Shown piece after piece: positions 19,745 to 28,479 of a stretch of DNA of 56,521 nt (positions within the stretch are counted from its first letter, which is position 1; each line of letters starts with the position of its first letter). The notes under the pieces were generated by a model. The model did no database searches. It was not told the DNA's origin and saw nothing but the letters and a program-made list of their open reading frames with translations. The position numbers were made by a program, and so were the translations under genes. Origin of the DNA: Elusimicrobiota bacterium (lineage in GTDB: Bacteria; Elusimicrobiota; Elusimicrobia; UBA1565; UBA9628); the NCBI GenBank assembly GCA_027451985.1, contig DAIDHS010000003.1, positions 1-56,521 of the forward strand, read 5' to 3'.

Positions 19745-22209
19745 GCGAACGCCTCCGTTAAGGTTTTCTGCCAGCGCGCCTTCAAAGCGGCAATGGGCTC
19801 TTCCATCACCGAGAGCCCGTCCAAGCCCTTGACCTTCAAGATGGGATTGGCGATGGTGCGGCCCACGCAGCGCAGGACTGGCGCGCCCTTGGCAACGCGG
19901 ACGAACTCGGCCTCGCGGTCCGCCGGAACCTCGAGCAGAATGCGGCTAGGGCTCTCCGAGAAGAGCAGCGCTTCAGGGGAGTAGATGACGCCTTTGCAGG
20001 CGATGGCGTCTAACTCCAGCCGGATGCCAAACTCTCCTGAAAAAGCCATCTCGGCCGCGGTGACAGCCAGCCCGCCCTCTGACAAATCGTGCGCGGAGAG
20101 GACCACGCCCTTATCCATCGCGGCCAGGACGGCGCGGAAGCCCTTGAGCGCGGCCTTTGGATCGACATGCGGCAGACCCGCGCCTTCAATGCCCAAAATC
20201 TCGGCGCACAGCGATCCGGCCAAGTCCGCCGCGGTCGGACCCAAGAGATAAAGCGGGTTGCCGGGAGCCTTAATGTCCATTGTCACGGATTTTCTCACGT
20301 CGCGCACCGGCGCGGCCGCAGTAATCAAAAGCGTGCCGGGAACGGGGACGCTCTTCCCCGCGGCGTTTTTAGTCTCGTTGAAGAGACTGTCCTTTCCTGA
20401 GACGAACGGCGTTTGAAAGCCCATGGCCGCATCGTAGCAGCCCAGGGCCGCGCGCACCAGGGATCCGAGGACCTCCGGATTGTCTGGACTGCCCCAGCAA
20501 AAATTGTCCAACAGCGACGCCTGCGAAATGTCCGCACCCACGCAAACCAGATTGCGCAGAGCCTCGTCCACGCAAGCCAGCGCCATCCAGTAGGGATCAA
20601 TTTTCCCGTAGGCGGGATTGAGGCCGTGCGATAAGGCGAAACCGGCGAAGCCTTCCGTTTCGCCCACGGCCGCGCGCGGCCAGATGACGCAGGCGTCGCC
20701 CGGGCCATCGTGCTTGACGCCCTGCAGGGGCTTGATGACCGTGCCGGCCTGCACTTCGTAATCGTAGCGGCGCACAACGCTCTCGCGGCTGCAAACGTTG
20801 GGATGCGCAAGCGCTGCGGACAAAATTTCCGCGCAGCGCCGGCCCGCCCCCAGATTAAGCGCGGCCTTGCCCGTCTTGGCGGCCGCGGGCGCCCTCCACA
20901 CGGCTTTTCTTTCCGCACGAGGCAGGCCGTTTTCCAGAAAATCCAAGCTCAAATCCGCCACGCGCAAGCCGCCGTGTTCAACGGTGATGCGCCCGCTGCG
21001 AACGACTTCACCCAACACCACGATTTCGCAGGACGCGTCCGCGAAAATTTTCTCAAGCGCGCGCAGGTTGGCGGGCGGCACGGCCAGCACCATGCGTTCC
21101 TGGGACTCCGAGAGCCAAATTTCCCAGGGCTCCAAATCTGCGGCCTTGAGCGGGGCCTTCGACAAATCCACGCGCGCTCCGCCCGCGACTACGGCCAGCT
21201 CAGTCACCGCGCAGGCGAATCCTCCGGCCCCGCAATCGGTAACGAAGCGATAGAGCTTGCGATCCCGGGCCTGTAAAAGAGCGTCCAAAATTTTCTTTTC
21301 GTTGATAGGATGGCCTATTTGCACCGCGGCGCGAGCCGAACCGTCTAGCTCCACCGAGGAGAATGTCGCGCCGTGGATGCCGTCACGGCCCGTGCGTCCG
21401 CCAGCTGCGACGATAAGGTCGCCAGGTTTCGCGGCCTTGCCCACGGCCCAGCGGGGCAAAATGCCGGCGCATCCCGCGAAGACCAGGGGCGTCAGGCGGT
21501 AGCCGTCCTCGAAATAAAGCCCGCCCGCAGCCAGCGGAATACCCAAACGGTTGCCGTAATCACCCACGCCCGCTATGGCGGATAGAAGCCCCCGCAGCGG
21601 CGGCACGGCGCCTTCCGGTAGAGGCTTTCTGTCGTCAGGGCGGCCGAAGCAGAAAACGTCAGTGGCCAGCACGGGTTTGGCTCCCAGGCCCGCGGCCAAA
21701 ATGTCGCGTACCACGCCGCCCAAGCCCGTGGCCGCGCCGCCGTAAGGCTCGAGCGCGCACGGATGGTTGTGCGTCTCGGCCTTGAGCGCCAAGGCCCACT
21801 TGCCGGACTTGCCGAAGCTCACGATGCCCGCGTTGTCCTTAAAAGTCGAAAGGCACCAGGGTTTCTTGAGTTCCTTGGTCGCCTTGGCCAATGTTTCGGA
21901 GAAAAGGCTCTTGATGCGCCGCGTTCGGCCGCCTTCCGAGTAGTCGATGGGGCTATTGAAGGTCTTGTGCCGGCAGTGCTCGGACCAGTATTGGGCCACG
22001 GTCTCCATCTCGGCCCAGGTCGGATCGCGGCCCTCTTTTTTGAAGTATGACTGGGCTGCCAGGAGTTCCGCCTCGCTCAGGGACCATATGTTTTTTCGGC
22101 TCAACTCTGCGAGCCCCTTGGCAGAGAGGCCCAAAAATCCCTGCGCCGTCCTCTGCGGCGCTTCGGCGCCGGGCGCCGCTTTCGGCGTGGCCAAAACCGC
22201 GTTCTTCAT
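19741..22209 (-). CDS. purL: FGAM synthase catalytic subunit
   Basis: An 822-residue AIR-synthase-fold enzyme that converts FGAR, ATP and ammonia to FGAM. The active-site motif is YWSEHCRHKTF, the form typical of the large, multidomain PurL class; small PurL proteins usually have a SEHCSYK form. Other blocks: LKAETHNHPCALEPYGGAATGLGG, and GKDSLFNE in the second half. At 822 residues it is longer than usual small PurL (about 730) but lacks the N-terminal PurS-like and C-terminal glutaminase domains of large PurL. Both are supplied by neighbouring genes with 4-bp overlaps, so the complex looks like a large PurL split into three genes. Confidence 0.95.
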   Translation of the reverse strand: MKNAVLATPKAAPGAEAPQRTAQGFLGLSAKGLAELSRKNIWSLSEAELLAAQSYFKKEGRDPTWAEMETVAQYWSEHCRHKTFNSPIDYSEGGRTRRIKSLFSETLAKATKELKKPWCLSTFKDNAGIVSFGKSGKWALALKAETHNHPCALEPYGGAATGLGGVVRDILAAGLGAKPVLATDVFCFGRPDDRKPLPEGAVPPLRGLLSAIAGVGDYGNRLGIPLAAGGLYFEDGYRLTPLVFAGCAGILPRWAVGKAAKPGDLIVAAGGRTGRDGIHGATFSSVELDGSARAAVQIGHPINEKKILDALLQARDRKLYRFVTDCGAGGFACAVTELAVVAGGARVDLSKAPLKAADLEPWEIWLSESQERMVLAVPPANLRALEKIFADASCEIVVLGEVVRSGRITVEHGGLRVADLSLDFLENGLPRAERKAVWRAPAAAKTGKAALNLGAGRRCAEILSAALAHPNVCSRESVVRRYDYEVQAGTVIKPLQGVKHDGPGDACVIWPRAAVGETEGFAGFALSHGLNPAYGKIDPYWMALACVDEALRNLVCVGADISQASLLDNFCWGSPDNPEVLGSLVRAALGCYDAAMGFQTPFVSGKDSLFNETKNAAGKSVPVPGTLLITAAAPVRDVRKSVTMDIKAPGNPLYLLGPTAADLAGSLCAEILGIEGAGLPHVDPKAALKGFRAVLAAMDKGVVLSAHDLSEGGLAVTAAEMAFSGEFGIRLELDAIACKGVIYSPEALLFSESPSRILLEVPADREAEFVRVAKGAPVLRCVGRTIANPILKVKGLDGLSVMEEPIAALKARWQKTLTEAFA

Positions 22210-22742
22210 GCCGACGGTGCCGCGCTGATGCGGTGGATGAGCGGATTGGCGATCCAGCGCACGAGAGTCTTTTCCAGCGTGGCTTGGGCCACGCGGCCTT
22301 CAATGTAGTAGACCGTGCCCTGGCGCGCGGACGAAGGCTTGGGCAATCCTGCGCAGGCAAAAGCCAGCAAAACGGAATCCTCGACCGGATCGGAGACCTC
22401 GGGCTTAAGCCAAACCTCCACGCGGACGCGGCGTGATCCGGAAGCCGGCGTTTGCGAGGACAAAATCTTGTAATCCTCCGTCACCGCGTCGCACAAAAGT
22501 TCCTTGGCCGCCTGGTGGACGTGAGACAATGTTAGCGGCCCGCGGACCGCGTAAATCTTGGCGGAGCGCACTTCCTTGATCGCCGAGAGCCCCGCCGCAT
22601 GAAGAAGCGCGAGCGCCCGCGCGCCATCAGGATCGGGCAAATCCCTTTTGAGGCTCACTTCGACGCGGTAAAATGCGGCGGTCGCGCGCGGCGAAGCCGC
22701 CAGCCGCGCGGCGCCGTTATCCAAAGCGGAGGACTCGATCAC
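22206..22742 (-). CDS. purS: Tandem PurS-like protein (two PurS units)
   Basis: A 178-residue protein with two consecutive PurS-type units, residues about 24-93 (YRVEVSLKRDLPDPDGARAL...) and about 104-172 (RRVRVEVWLKPEVSDPVEDS...). PurS is normally about 80 residues and dimerises to bridge PurL and PurQ. A covalent pair would equal one PurS dimer, which is also what the N-terminal domain of large PurL resembles. The GTG start at 22742 overlaps the purC stop (GTGA) and the gene's own end overlaps purL by 4 bp. A longer frame reaching 23285 is only the shadow of purC. The second unit is more divergent. Confidence 0.85.
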   Translation of the reverse strand: MIESSALDNGAARLAASPRATAAFYRVEVSLKRDLPDPDGARALALLHAAGLSAIKEVRSAKIYAVRGPLTLSHVHQAAKELLCDAVTEDYKILSSQTPASGSRRVRVEVWLKPEVSDPVEDSVLLAFACAGLPKPSSARQGTVYYIEGRVAQATLEKTLVRWIANPLIHRISAAPSA

Positions 22743-23632
22743 GAGAGCACCGCCTTGGCCAAGGCCTCGTAGCGCGCGCGCAACGTCTCGACCACGTTCG
22801 GCGGCAGGTGCGGCGCCGGTGGGGTCTTGTTCCAGCCGGAGGATTCCAGATAGTCCCGGAGCATCTGCTTGTCGTAGGCGGCGGGCGCGCGGCCGGACTT
22901 CAAGTCCGCCGCGGACCATATCCGCGAGCTGTCGGGGGTGAGCATCTCGTCGATGGCGATGACGCGGTCTTCGATGAGGCCGAATTCGAATTTGGTGTCG
23001 GCCAACAGGAGCCCCTTGGATTCCAGAAAGGACGCCGCAGACGAATAAAGCCGCAGACTGGTCTCCTCCAGCTCCCGGGCGCGCGCGGGGCCGATAAGGC
23101 GGGAGAATTCGGTTCGGTCGATGTTGCGATCGTGGCCCGTGTCGGACTTGGCTGCGGGCGTGAAAATCGGCCTGGGGAGCCGCGAAAAGGGCTTTAAGCC
23201 CGCAGGCAAGGCTTCTCCGCAGACGCCGCCCGTCTCTTCGTATTCCTTCCAGCCGGAGCCCGCCAGGTAGCCGCGGACGACGCACTCGACGTCGAGGCGG
23301 CGGGCTTTTCTGGCCAGCATGACCCGGCCCCCATAAACGTCCGGGGAAAGCTTGACGCCCCCGGGCAGGACGGCATTGACGTCCTTCAGGTCGTCCGCCA
23401 AAAAATGGTTGGGAACCAACGCCGCGGTCTTGCGGAACCAGAAGGACGAAAGCCGCGTCAAAACCCGGCCCTTCCCGGGGACGGGTTCGGGCATGACGAA
23501 GTCAAAGGCGGAGACCCGATCGCTGGCGACGAGGAGAAGCTTATCCTCCAAATCGTAAACGTCGCGAACCTTGCCGCGGCGAAAGAGCGTCAGCCCCGGG
23601 ATGCCCGGCTGGAACGTCGGCGTTTCTGTCAT
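22739..23632 (-). CDS. purC: SAICAR synthase
   Basis: A 297-residue ligase joining CAIR and aspartate. Features: GKVRDVYDLEDKLLLVASDRVSAFD near the N terminus (ATP site), VVRGYLAGSGWKEY, TPAAKSDTGHDRNI, and IAIDEMLTPDSSRIW. The length is that of the eukaryote-like/longer bacterial group (about 300). ATG at 23632 overlaps the guaA stop by 4 bp; another ATG two codons upstream (23638) is possible. The C-terminal GWNKTPPAPHLPPNVV tail is typical. Confidence 0.96.
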   Translation of the reverse strand: MTETPTFQPGIPGLTLFRRGKVRDVYDLEDKLLLVASDRVSAFDFVMPEPVPGKGRVLTRLSSFWFRKTAALVPNHFLADDLKDVNAVLPGGVKLSPDVYGGRVMLARKARRLDVECVVRGYLAGSGWKEYEETGGVCGEALPAGLKPFSRLPRPIFTPAAKSDTGHDRNIDRTEFSRLIGPARARELEETSLRLYSSAASFLESKGLLLADTKFEFGLIEDRVIAIDEMLTPDSSRIWSAADLKSGRAPAAYDKQMLRDYLESSGWNKTPPAPHLPPNVVETLRARYEALAKAVLS

Positions 23633-25161
23633 TCCCATTCGATGGTCGCCGGGGGCTTGGAGGTCACGTCGTAGGCCACGCGGTTAACGCCGCGGACTTC
23701 TGAAATGATGCGCGCGGCCGCGGCCTGGAGCACTTCGTGCGGCAGGCGGGACCAGTCTGCGGTCATGCCGTCCCGCGCGTCGACTGCGCGCAGAACTACG
23801 GCGTTCTCGTAGGTGCGTCCATCACCCATGACGCCCACCGAGCGCACCGGCAAAAGCGCGGCGAAAGCCTGCCAAACCTTCTTTGACCAGCCGGAGGATT
23901 CGAGCACCTCGCGGAAAATGGCGTCGGCCCGGCGCACGATCGCGATCTTCTCGGGCGTGACTGGCCCCAGCACGCGGATGGCTAGTCCGGGCCCGGGGAA
24001 TGGGTGCGCGTCCAAAATTTCAGAGGGAATGCCCATCTCACGGCCGAGCGTTCGGACCTCATCCTTAAAAAGCGCGCGCAAAGGCTCGACGAGCTTAAGC
24101 TTCATGGCCTTGGGCAGCCCGCCCACATTATGGTGGCTCTTGATGGAGGCCGAGGGGCCGTGCACGGAAACCGACTCAATAACGTCGGGATAAAGGGTTC
24201 CCTGGGCCAAAAACGCGACGCCCCTCAAGCGCTTGGCCTCTTTTTCGAAAAATTCGATGAAAGTCTTGCCGATGATTTTCCGTTTTCTCTCCGGGTCGGC
24301 CACGCCGCGCAGGCGGCGCAAAAACAGCGCGCCGGCCTCCACCGTCTTGATCTTGAGGCCCAAAGAGCGGCCCAGGAGCGTCTCGACGCGGTCACGGTCG
24401 CCTTCCCGCAAAAGCCCGGTATCCACGAAAATGCAGAAGAGCCTCTCGCCGATGGCGCGCTGGATAAGCGCGGCCGCGACTGCGCTGTCGACGCCGCCGG
24501 AAAGAGCGCATACAACGGAACCCCGCCCCACCCGGGCACGCACGGCCGCGATTTGGGACTCCATCACAGAGGCCATAGTCCAGCGCTCGGAGATTTTGCA
24601 GACGCCGCGCGCGAAGTTTTCGAGGATTTTGGACCCGAACTCGGTGTGCGCCACTTCAGGATGGAACTGCACCCCGTACCAGGACTTGGTCTGGTCCGAC
24701 ATGGCGGCCAGGGGCACGGCGGCCGTCTTAGCCACAGCCTTAAAGCCATTGGAAAGTCCAGCGACTTCGTCGCCGTGGCTCATCCACGCCTTAAACCTGG
24801 AGGGCAGGCCTTTAAAAATGGGGCAGGGCGTGGAAATCTCCACCTCGGCGCTGCCGTACTCGCGCCTTGGCGCGGGAGCTACCTTGCCGCCGGTGTGGCT
24901 GGCCAGAAGCTGCATCCCATAGCAAATACCAAGAATCGGAAGGCCGCTTTGGAACAGCGCCGGATCGGGCTTAGGCGCACCGCGGCGACCCACGCTGTCC
25001 GGCCCGCCCGAGAACACCAGTCCGCGCGGCGCAAGGGCTAAGATTTTCTCGGACGGCGCCGTAGCGGGGACGATGTCCGCGGGAATTTGAAGCTCGCGCA
25101 AGGCGCGCGCGATTAGGAAGGTGTATTGGCTGCCAAAGTCCAGGATGACGATGGACGGCAT
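23629..25161 (-). CDS. guaA: GMP synthase (glutamine-hydrolysing)
   Basis: A 510-residue enzyme converting XMP to GMP. The glutaminase domain (about 1-190) has the nucleophile in GICYGMQLL and FHPEVAHT; the ATP-pyrophosphatase domain has the SGGVDS loop; the C-terminal dimerisation domain ends TSKPPATIEWE, the standard GuaA terminus. ATG at 25161 overlaps the guaB3 stop (TGATG); a GTG one codon earlier is also possible. It sits directly after the IMP dehydrogenase gene, so the operon covers the IMP-to-GMP branch as well as most of de novo IMP synthesis. Confidence 0.97.
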   Translation of the reverse strand: MPSIVILDFGSQYTFLIARALRELQIPADIVPATAPSEKILALAPRGLVFSGGPDSVGRRGAPKPDPALFQSGLPILGICYGMQLLASHTGGKVAPAPRREYGSAEVEISTPCPIFKGLPSRFKAWMSHGDEVAGLSNGFKAVAKTAAVPLAAMSDQTKSWYGVQFHPEVAHTEFGSKILENFARGVCKISERWTMASVMESQIAAVRARVGRGSVVCALSGGVDSAVAAALIQRAIGERLFCIFVDTGLLREGDRDRVETLLGRSLGLKIKTVEAGALFLRRLRGVADPERKRKIIGKTFIEFFEKEAKRLRGVAFLAQGTLYPDVIESVSVHGPSASIKSHHNVGGLPKAMKLKLVEPLRALFKDEVRTLGREMGIPSEILDAHPFPGPGLAIRVLGPVTPEKIAIVRRADAIFREVLESSGWSKKVWQAFAALLPVRSVGVMGDGRTYENAVVLRAVDARDGMTADWSRLPHEVLQAAAARIISEVRGVNRVAYDVTSKPPATIEWE

Positions 25162-26321
25162 CACTTCCCCATGCCGAGACGCTGGGCCTTCTGGAATATC
25201 TTGCCTTCGGTCTGGATGGCTGGGGCGATGATAATTTCGGCCGTCTGCATCTCTCGTATGGTCGCGGCGCCCAAGGCGCCCATGCAGGTGCGCAGGGCTC
25301 CGACCAGGTTCTGCGTGCCGTCATCTGTGCGGGACGGCCCGTAGAGGATCTCCTCCAGGCTGCCGGTGACGCCGACGCGGATGCGGGTGCCGCGTGGCAG
25401 GTTCTGGTGCGGGGTGGCCATGCCCCAGTGATAGCCCTGGCCGGGAGCTTCCTTCGATCGGGCGAAGGCCGATCCGACCATGACGCCGTCGGAGCCGCTG
25501 GCGACGGCCTTGCAGATGTCGCCGCCGGTGCTCATGCCGCCGTCGGTGATGATGGGTACGTAGCGGCCCGTACGCTTGTAATAGTAGTCGCGCGCGGCCG
25601 CGCAGTCGACGGTCGCGGTCACCTGCGGAACGCCCAAGCCCAGCACGCCGCGGGTTGTGCACGCAGCGCCAGGGCCGACCCCAATCAATAGGCCCGCGGC
25701 GCCGGCCTCCATGAGTTCGGTCGCGACGGAATAGGTCACGCAATTGCCCACCACGACGGGAATTTTCATCTTGCGGCAGAACTTGGCCACATCGAAGGGC
25801 TGGTAGCGAGAGGCCCGATGGCGTACCGTAGTCACGGTCGACTGCACCACGAAAATATCGCAACCGGCCGCCTGCGCGATGCGGCCGAATTTCTCGGCGT
25901 TCTGAGGGATGGTCGAAACCGCGCAGGGAACCTTGGCCTTCTTAATCTCCCGCACGCGCTCCGCGATGAGGCGCTCCTTGACCGGCGCGCGGTAGAGCTC
26001 CTGCACCAGGCGCGTGGCCTGCTCTGGACCTGCCTGGGCTATTTGCCCCACGATTTCGCGCGGCTTCTCGTAACGCGTGTTGATGCCGTCTAAATTAAGA
26101 ACGCCCAGGCCGCCCATCTTGCCCATGGCCACGGCGAAGGAGGCGTCGACCACACCATCCATGGCCGAGGCCAGAAAGGGAATAGACAGCTTGATACCGC
26201 CGATTTTCAAGCTGGTGTCGACCTCATCCGGATTGACCGTCATGTCGCCGGGAACAAGAGCGATTTCGTCGAAGCCGTAAGCCCGGCGCGCTTCCCGATC
26301 ACGACCGATGAAAAACGCCAC
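25161..26321 (-). CDS. guaB3: GuaB3-type IMP dehydrogenase (no CBS domains)
   Basis: A 386-residue TIM-barrel protein of the IMPDH/GMPR superfamily, oxidising IMP to XMP. It keeps FLASAMDGVVD, the catalytic loop GVGPGAACTTRGVLG with the thioimidate Cys, and PIITDGGMSTGGDICKA. The two CBS domains normally inserted after about residue 100 in IMPDH are missing, and the length and start (GRDREARRAYGFDEIALVPG) match the GuaB3 subgroup known from actinobacteria and cyanobacteria. The start is GTG at 26321 with AGGAGG 5 nt before it. First gene of the purine operon. GMP reductase activity cannot be excluded from sequence, but the place next to guaA argues for IMP dehydrogenase. Confidence 0.88.
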   Translation of the reverse strand: MAFFIGRDREARRAYGFDEIALVPGDMTVNPDEVDTSLKIGGIKLSIPFLASAMDGVVDASFAVAMGKMGGLGVLNLDGINTRYEKPREIVGQIAQAGPEQATRLVQELYRAPVKERLIAERVREIKKAKVPCAVSTIPQNAEKFGRIAQAAGCDIFVVQSTVTTVRHRASRYQPFDVAKFCRKMKIPVVVGNCVTYSVATELMEAGAAGLLIGVGPGAACTTRGVLGLGVPQVTATVDCAAARDYYYKRTGRYVPIITDGGMSTGGDICKAVASGSDGVMVGSAFARSKEAPGQGYHWGMATPHQNLPRGTRIRVGVTGSLEEILYGPSRTDDGTQNLVGALRTCMGALGAATIREMQTAEIIIAPAIQTEGKIFQKAQRLGMGK

Positions 26322-26356
26322 GCGTGCCTCCTATAAAGGAAGGAATTGAGAAGCCA

Positions 26357-26385
26357 ATTTTATCAAATCCGGCCCTATGGCGCAA
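26357..26385 (-). promoter_or_regulatory. Probable promoter of the purine operon
   Basis: Minus-strand -10 TAAAAT (26362-26357), 17-bp spacer, weak -35 TTGCGC (26385-26380). The start near 26350 gives a leader of about 29 nt, too short for a purine riboswitch. No PurR-like box was recognised. Confidence 0.4.
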
Positions 26386-26445
26386 ACGAATGCGGTTTCG
26401 GGCCAAATGGTCCCCATCATCCTAGGTCTTTTTCGTCGCCAAAAG

Positions 26446-26488
26446 CGGCCCTCCGGCCCTTGGCCCGCGTCCGAACGATCATTATGCT
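26446..26488 (+). promoter_or_regulatory. Dyad-module promoter of the putative exported cysteine protease
   Basis: CGGCC-CTCC-GGCCC (26446-26459) lies exactly 23 bp upstream of TATGCT (26483-26488). Nine of ten half-site positions fit GGGYC/GRCCC; the -10 is weak (4/6). The predicted start falls on or next to the ATG at 26495, so the mRNA would be leaderless. Confidence 0.5.
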
Positions 26489-26494
26489 TCAAGC

Positions 26495-27775
26495 ATGACG
26501 GCCGGCCGCGATCCCATCAAGACCAGGGTTTTCTTCTTTTTGGTCGTATTCGCCCTAGTCGCCGCATCTTTGGCCGGACAAAAAGTCAGCGGACTAGAAG
26601 CCGCGGCCGCGGCGCCGGAGGCTCCAATTCTCAGCCCGGAGGCCGTGCCCGCGCTCCAAGAAGGACTCTTTTCGATCGGCACGGACATCCTCTCCGCCTC
26701 ACCGGGGGAGTTCCCGCTTGAAGCGGTCGGGCAGATGCCGCCTGCGACGCTTCCCTCTCGAATTTTGGCGGCTGGCCACGCGTGGGCGAAGGCTGTCGCC
26801 GCCGGACCTGTTCCGGCCGCTGCGAAAGCCGCAGCGGCCGCGCGAAAAAGCGCTTCCAACCTATTCCGCGCGGCTCCGAAAAAACCTAGCCGCGATTTAT
26901 CCCCAATGCGCGTGCTGGAACGCGCCGCGCAGCACAAAATCGTCTCGGCCACGGCTTTTGACGGCACGGCGGCGCCAAGCGCTGAAGACGCTTTTTCGAT
27001 CTCAGTCCGGGCGTATTACTCCGCGAGCCTGCGGGCCTCGCGCAAAATCCAGCTCCAGCCCTCCCATCTCTCCGCTCTGCGCGACCGCATCGGCTTGGAC
27101 GATGCCGCGATTTTCCGATTCTCGGGAAGAGAGCACCAGCACGGAAAAACCTGCGCGCGCCATGCCATGGCCGCCTGCGCCGAGGCCAACGGCCGCGCAG
27201 CCGGGCCCGGCGGCCAGGCGCTCCTGCTACAGGTCTCGGCCGCAGCCAAATTCGCCAAGCTTTCCCTGATGCGGGAGCTTCTGGCCAAATGCGAACGCTT
27301 GCGGAAACTCCGTATTGAGAACGGGCGCGGCACTTCCCGATTGGACGAAAAAATTAAAAAATTGAATCTGCGCCTGATTTTAGCCGATGCCTTCCCGGAA
27401 AATGAAGGCCTTAACGAACGGGAGCGGATTAAAACCGCGGAGTTGGCCGGGCTCGATTACCGGCCGCTCGGACATACGGCGGGGCGCGCGGAAGATCTGG
27501 GCGCGCCGGGAACGGTGGACGCATTCCTCAAAGCCTCGGCCGACCTTAAGAAAAAACTCAACTCGGAATTGGCGCGAAAAAATGCGGTGATGGCCGGCAT
27601 CTACACCGGAACGCGCAAGGACGGCGGCCGGGGATTTCATGCCGTCACCATTTTGGGCAAGGGCCGCGGGCCGACGGGCGCTTCCTACTACGTCCTCTAC
27701 GACTCGAACGCCGGCCAGCCACTGCTCTACCCATCGGAAAAGCTGCATGTTTTTACGGCCGCGGTCGTCAAATAA
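26495..27775 (+). CDS. Exported protein with papain-like cysteine protease motifs (putative)
   Basis: A 426-residue protein. Residues 1-28 form a signal peptide; residues 30-150 are an Ala/Pro-rich tract with the VPAL motif. The C-terminal region has a candidate papain-type triad in the correct order: Cys220 in HGKTCARHAM, His382 in GRGFHAVTILG and Asp403 in YYVLYDSNAGQ, each in the context expected for a C39/papain-like fold (Cys at a helix start, His and Asp on adjacent strands). Between them, residues 240-330 are helical and charged. No close family came to mind, so a transglutaminase-like or peptidase role is inferred from motifs only. The predicted promoter places the transcription start at the ATG. 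Confidence 0.6.
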   Translation: MTAGRDPIKTRVFFFLVVFALVAASLAGQKVSGLEAAAAAPEAPILSPEAVPALQEGLFSIGTDILSASPGEFPLEAVGQMPPATLPSRILAAGHAWAKAVAAGPVPAAAKAAAAARKSASNLFRAAPKKPSRDLSPMRVLERAAQHKIVSATAFDGTAAPSAEDAFSISVRAYYSASLRASRKIQLQPSHLSALRDRIGLDDAAIFRFSGREHQHGKTCARHAMAACAEANGRAAGPGGQALLLQVSAAAKFAKLSLMRELLAKCERLRKLRIENGRGTSRLDEKIKKLNLRLILADAFPENEGLNERERIKTAELAGLDYRPLGHTAGRAEDLGAPGTVDAFLKASADLKKKLNSELARKNAVMAGIYTGTRKDGGRGFHAVTILGKGRGPTGASYYVLYDSNAGQPLLYPSEKLHVFTAAVVK

Positions 27776-27824
27776 TCCCTCGGCGCCCGCGCGCCGATCA
27801 TTCTGTTATAATAGGAGCATGCCC

Positions 27825-28475
27825 ATGAAAAAAATGATTGTTTTTTATTTGGCCGCCATCGTCGCGCCGTCTTTGGCCGCGGCCCAGACATCCATGGAGT
27901 CCCTGGCCGCGGGCGCGCGCAGCCTCAACACGCCGGCATTTTCCCGCTTAGCGGCAGGCTTCCGAACGTCGGCGGTCGAAGCCCTCCACCGGCCCTTCAG
28001 CGGCACCATCGAGGGGGCTTTCGCCGGCGGCCCCGTTGATTTGGTCCTGAACCGCTACGCGTGGGACATCACAGGCCGCGTCGGCCAGAATCCCGTCGAT
28101 ATCAACATCGACAACCAGAACGCGACCATCACCGGACGGGATGGCTCGGCTGCGGTGGCTCTTTCCTTCCAATGGTCGCCCGACGTCATCCGGATTTCCG
28201 GCACGGACGCCGGATCGGCCTACGACGTAACGCTTAACGTGACCGGCGGATCCATTTCGGGCACGGCCGACGGATCGCCCATCAACGCCACGTTCCGGAT
28301 GAGCGGCGGCCCCATCCAGGGATCGAACACAGGGGACATCGCGCTCAGCTACGACGCCGTCTCGGGCCGGGTCAACGGAACCATCAACGGATCCCCCATC
28401 GACGTGACTTTGACCAACCTGGACCTTTCCGACTTCATGGAGCATCTCTACCTCTTCCTGGCGCCGCAATCCTGA
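27825..28475 (+). CDS. Exported beta-rich repeat protein
   Basis: A 216-residue protein of unknown function. MKKMIVFYLAAIVAPSLAAAQ is a clear signal peptide. From about residue 50 to 205 the sequence consists of some seven degenerate units of about 20 residues, with pattern G-x-x-x-G-[SNG]-P-[IV]-[DN]-[VIL]-x-[LFI] and an Ile-[TS]-G turn (for example NGTINGSPIDVTLTN, GTADGSPINATFRM). This suggests a beta-solenoid or stacked beta-hairpin fold. GGAG 7 nt before ATG 27825 favours this start over the ATG at 27819. A TGTTATAAT extended -10 lies just upstream (27804-27812), but so close that it may be fortuitous. The M1 aminopeptidase gene starts 4 bp after the stop. Confidence 0.7.
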   Translation: MKKMIVFYLAAIVAPSLAAAQTSMESLAAGARSLNTPAFSRLAAGFRTSAVEALHRPFSGTIEGAFAGGPVDLVLNRYAWDITGRVGQNPVDINIDNQNATITGRDGSAAVALSFQWSPDVIRISGTDAGSAYDVTLNVTGGSISGTADGSPINATFRMSGGPIQGSNTGDIALSYDAVSGRVNGTINGSPIDVTLTNLDLSDFMEHLYLFLAPQS

Positions 28476-28479
28476 CCGC

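Noticed and set aside
22743-23285. N-terminal 180 codons of the frame containing the tandem PurS
   Set aside because: They are antisense-frame shadow of purC (Arg-rich, no homology); the GTGA overlap at 22742 gives a clean start.
26322-26494. Purine riboswitch ahead of the purine operon
   Set aside because: Only about 29 nt lie between the predicted start and the GTG, and no aptamer-like helices are seen.
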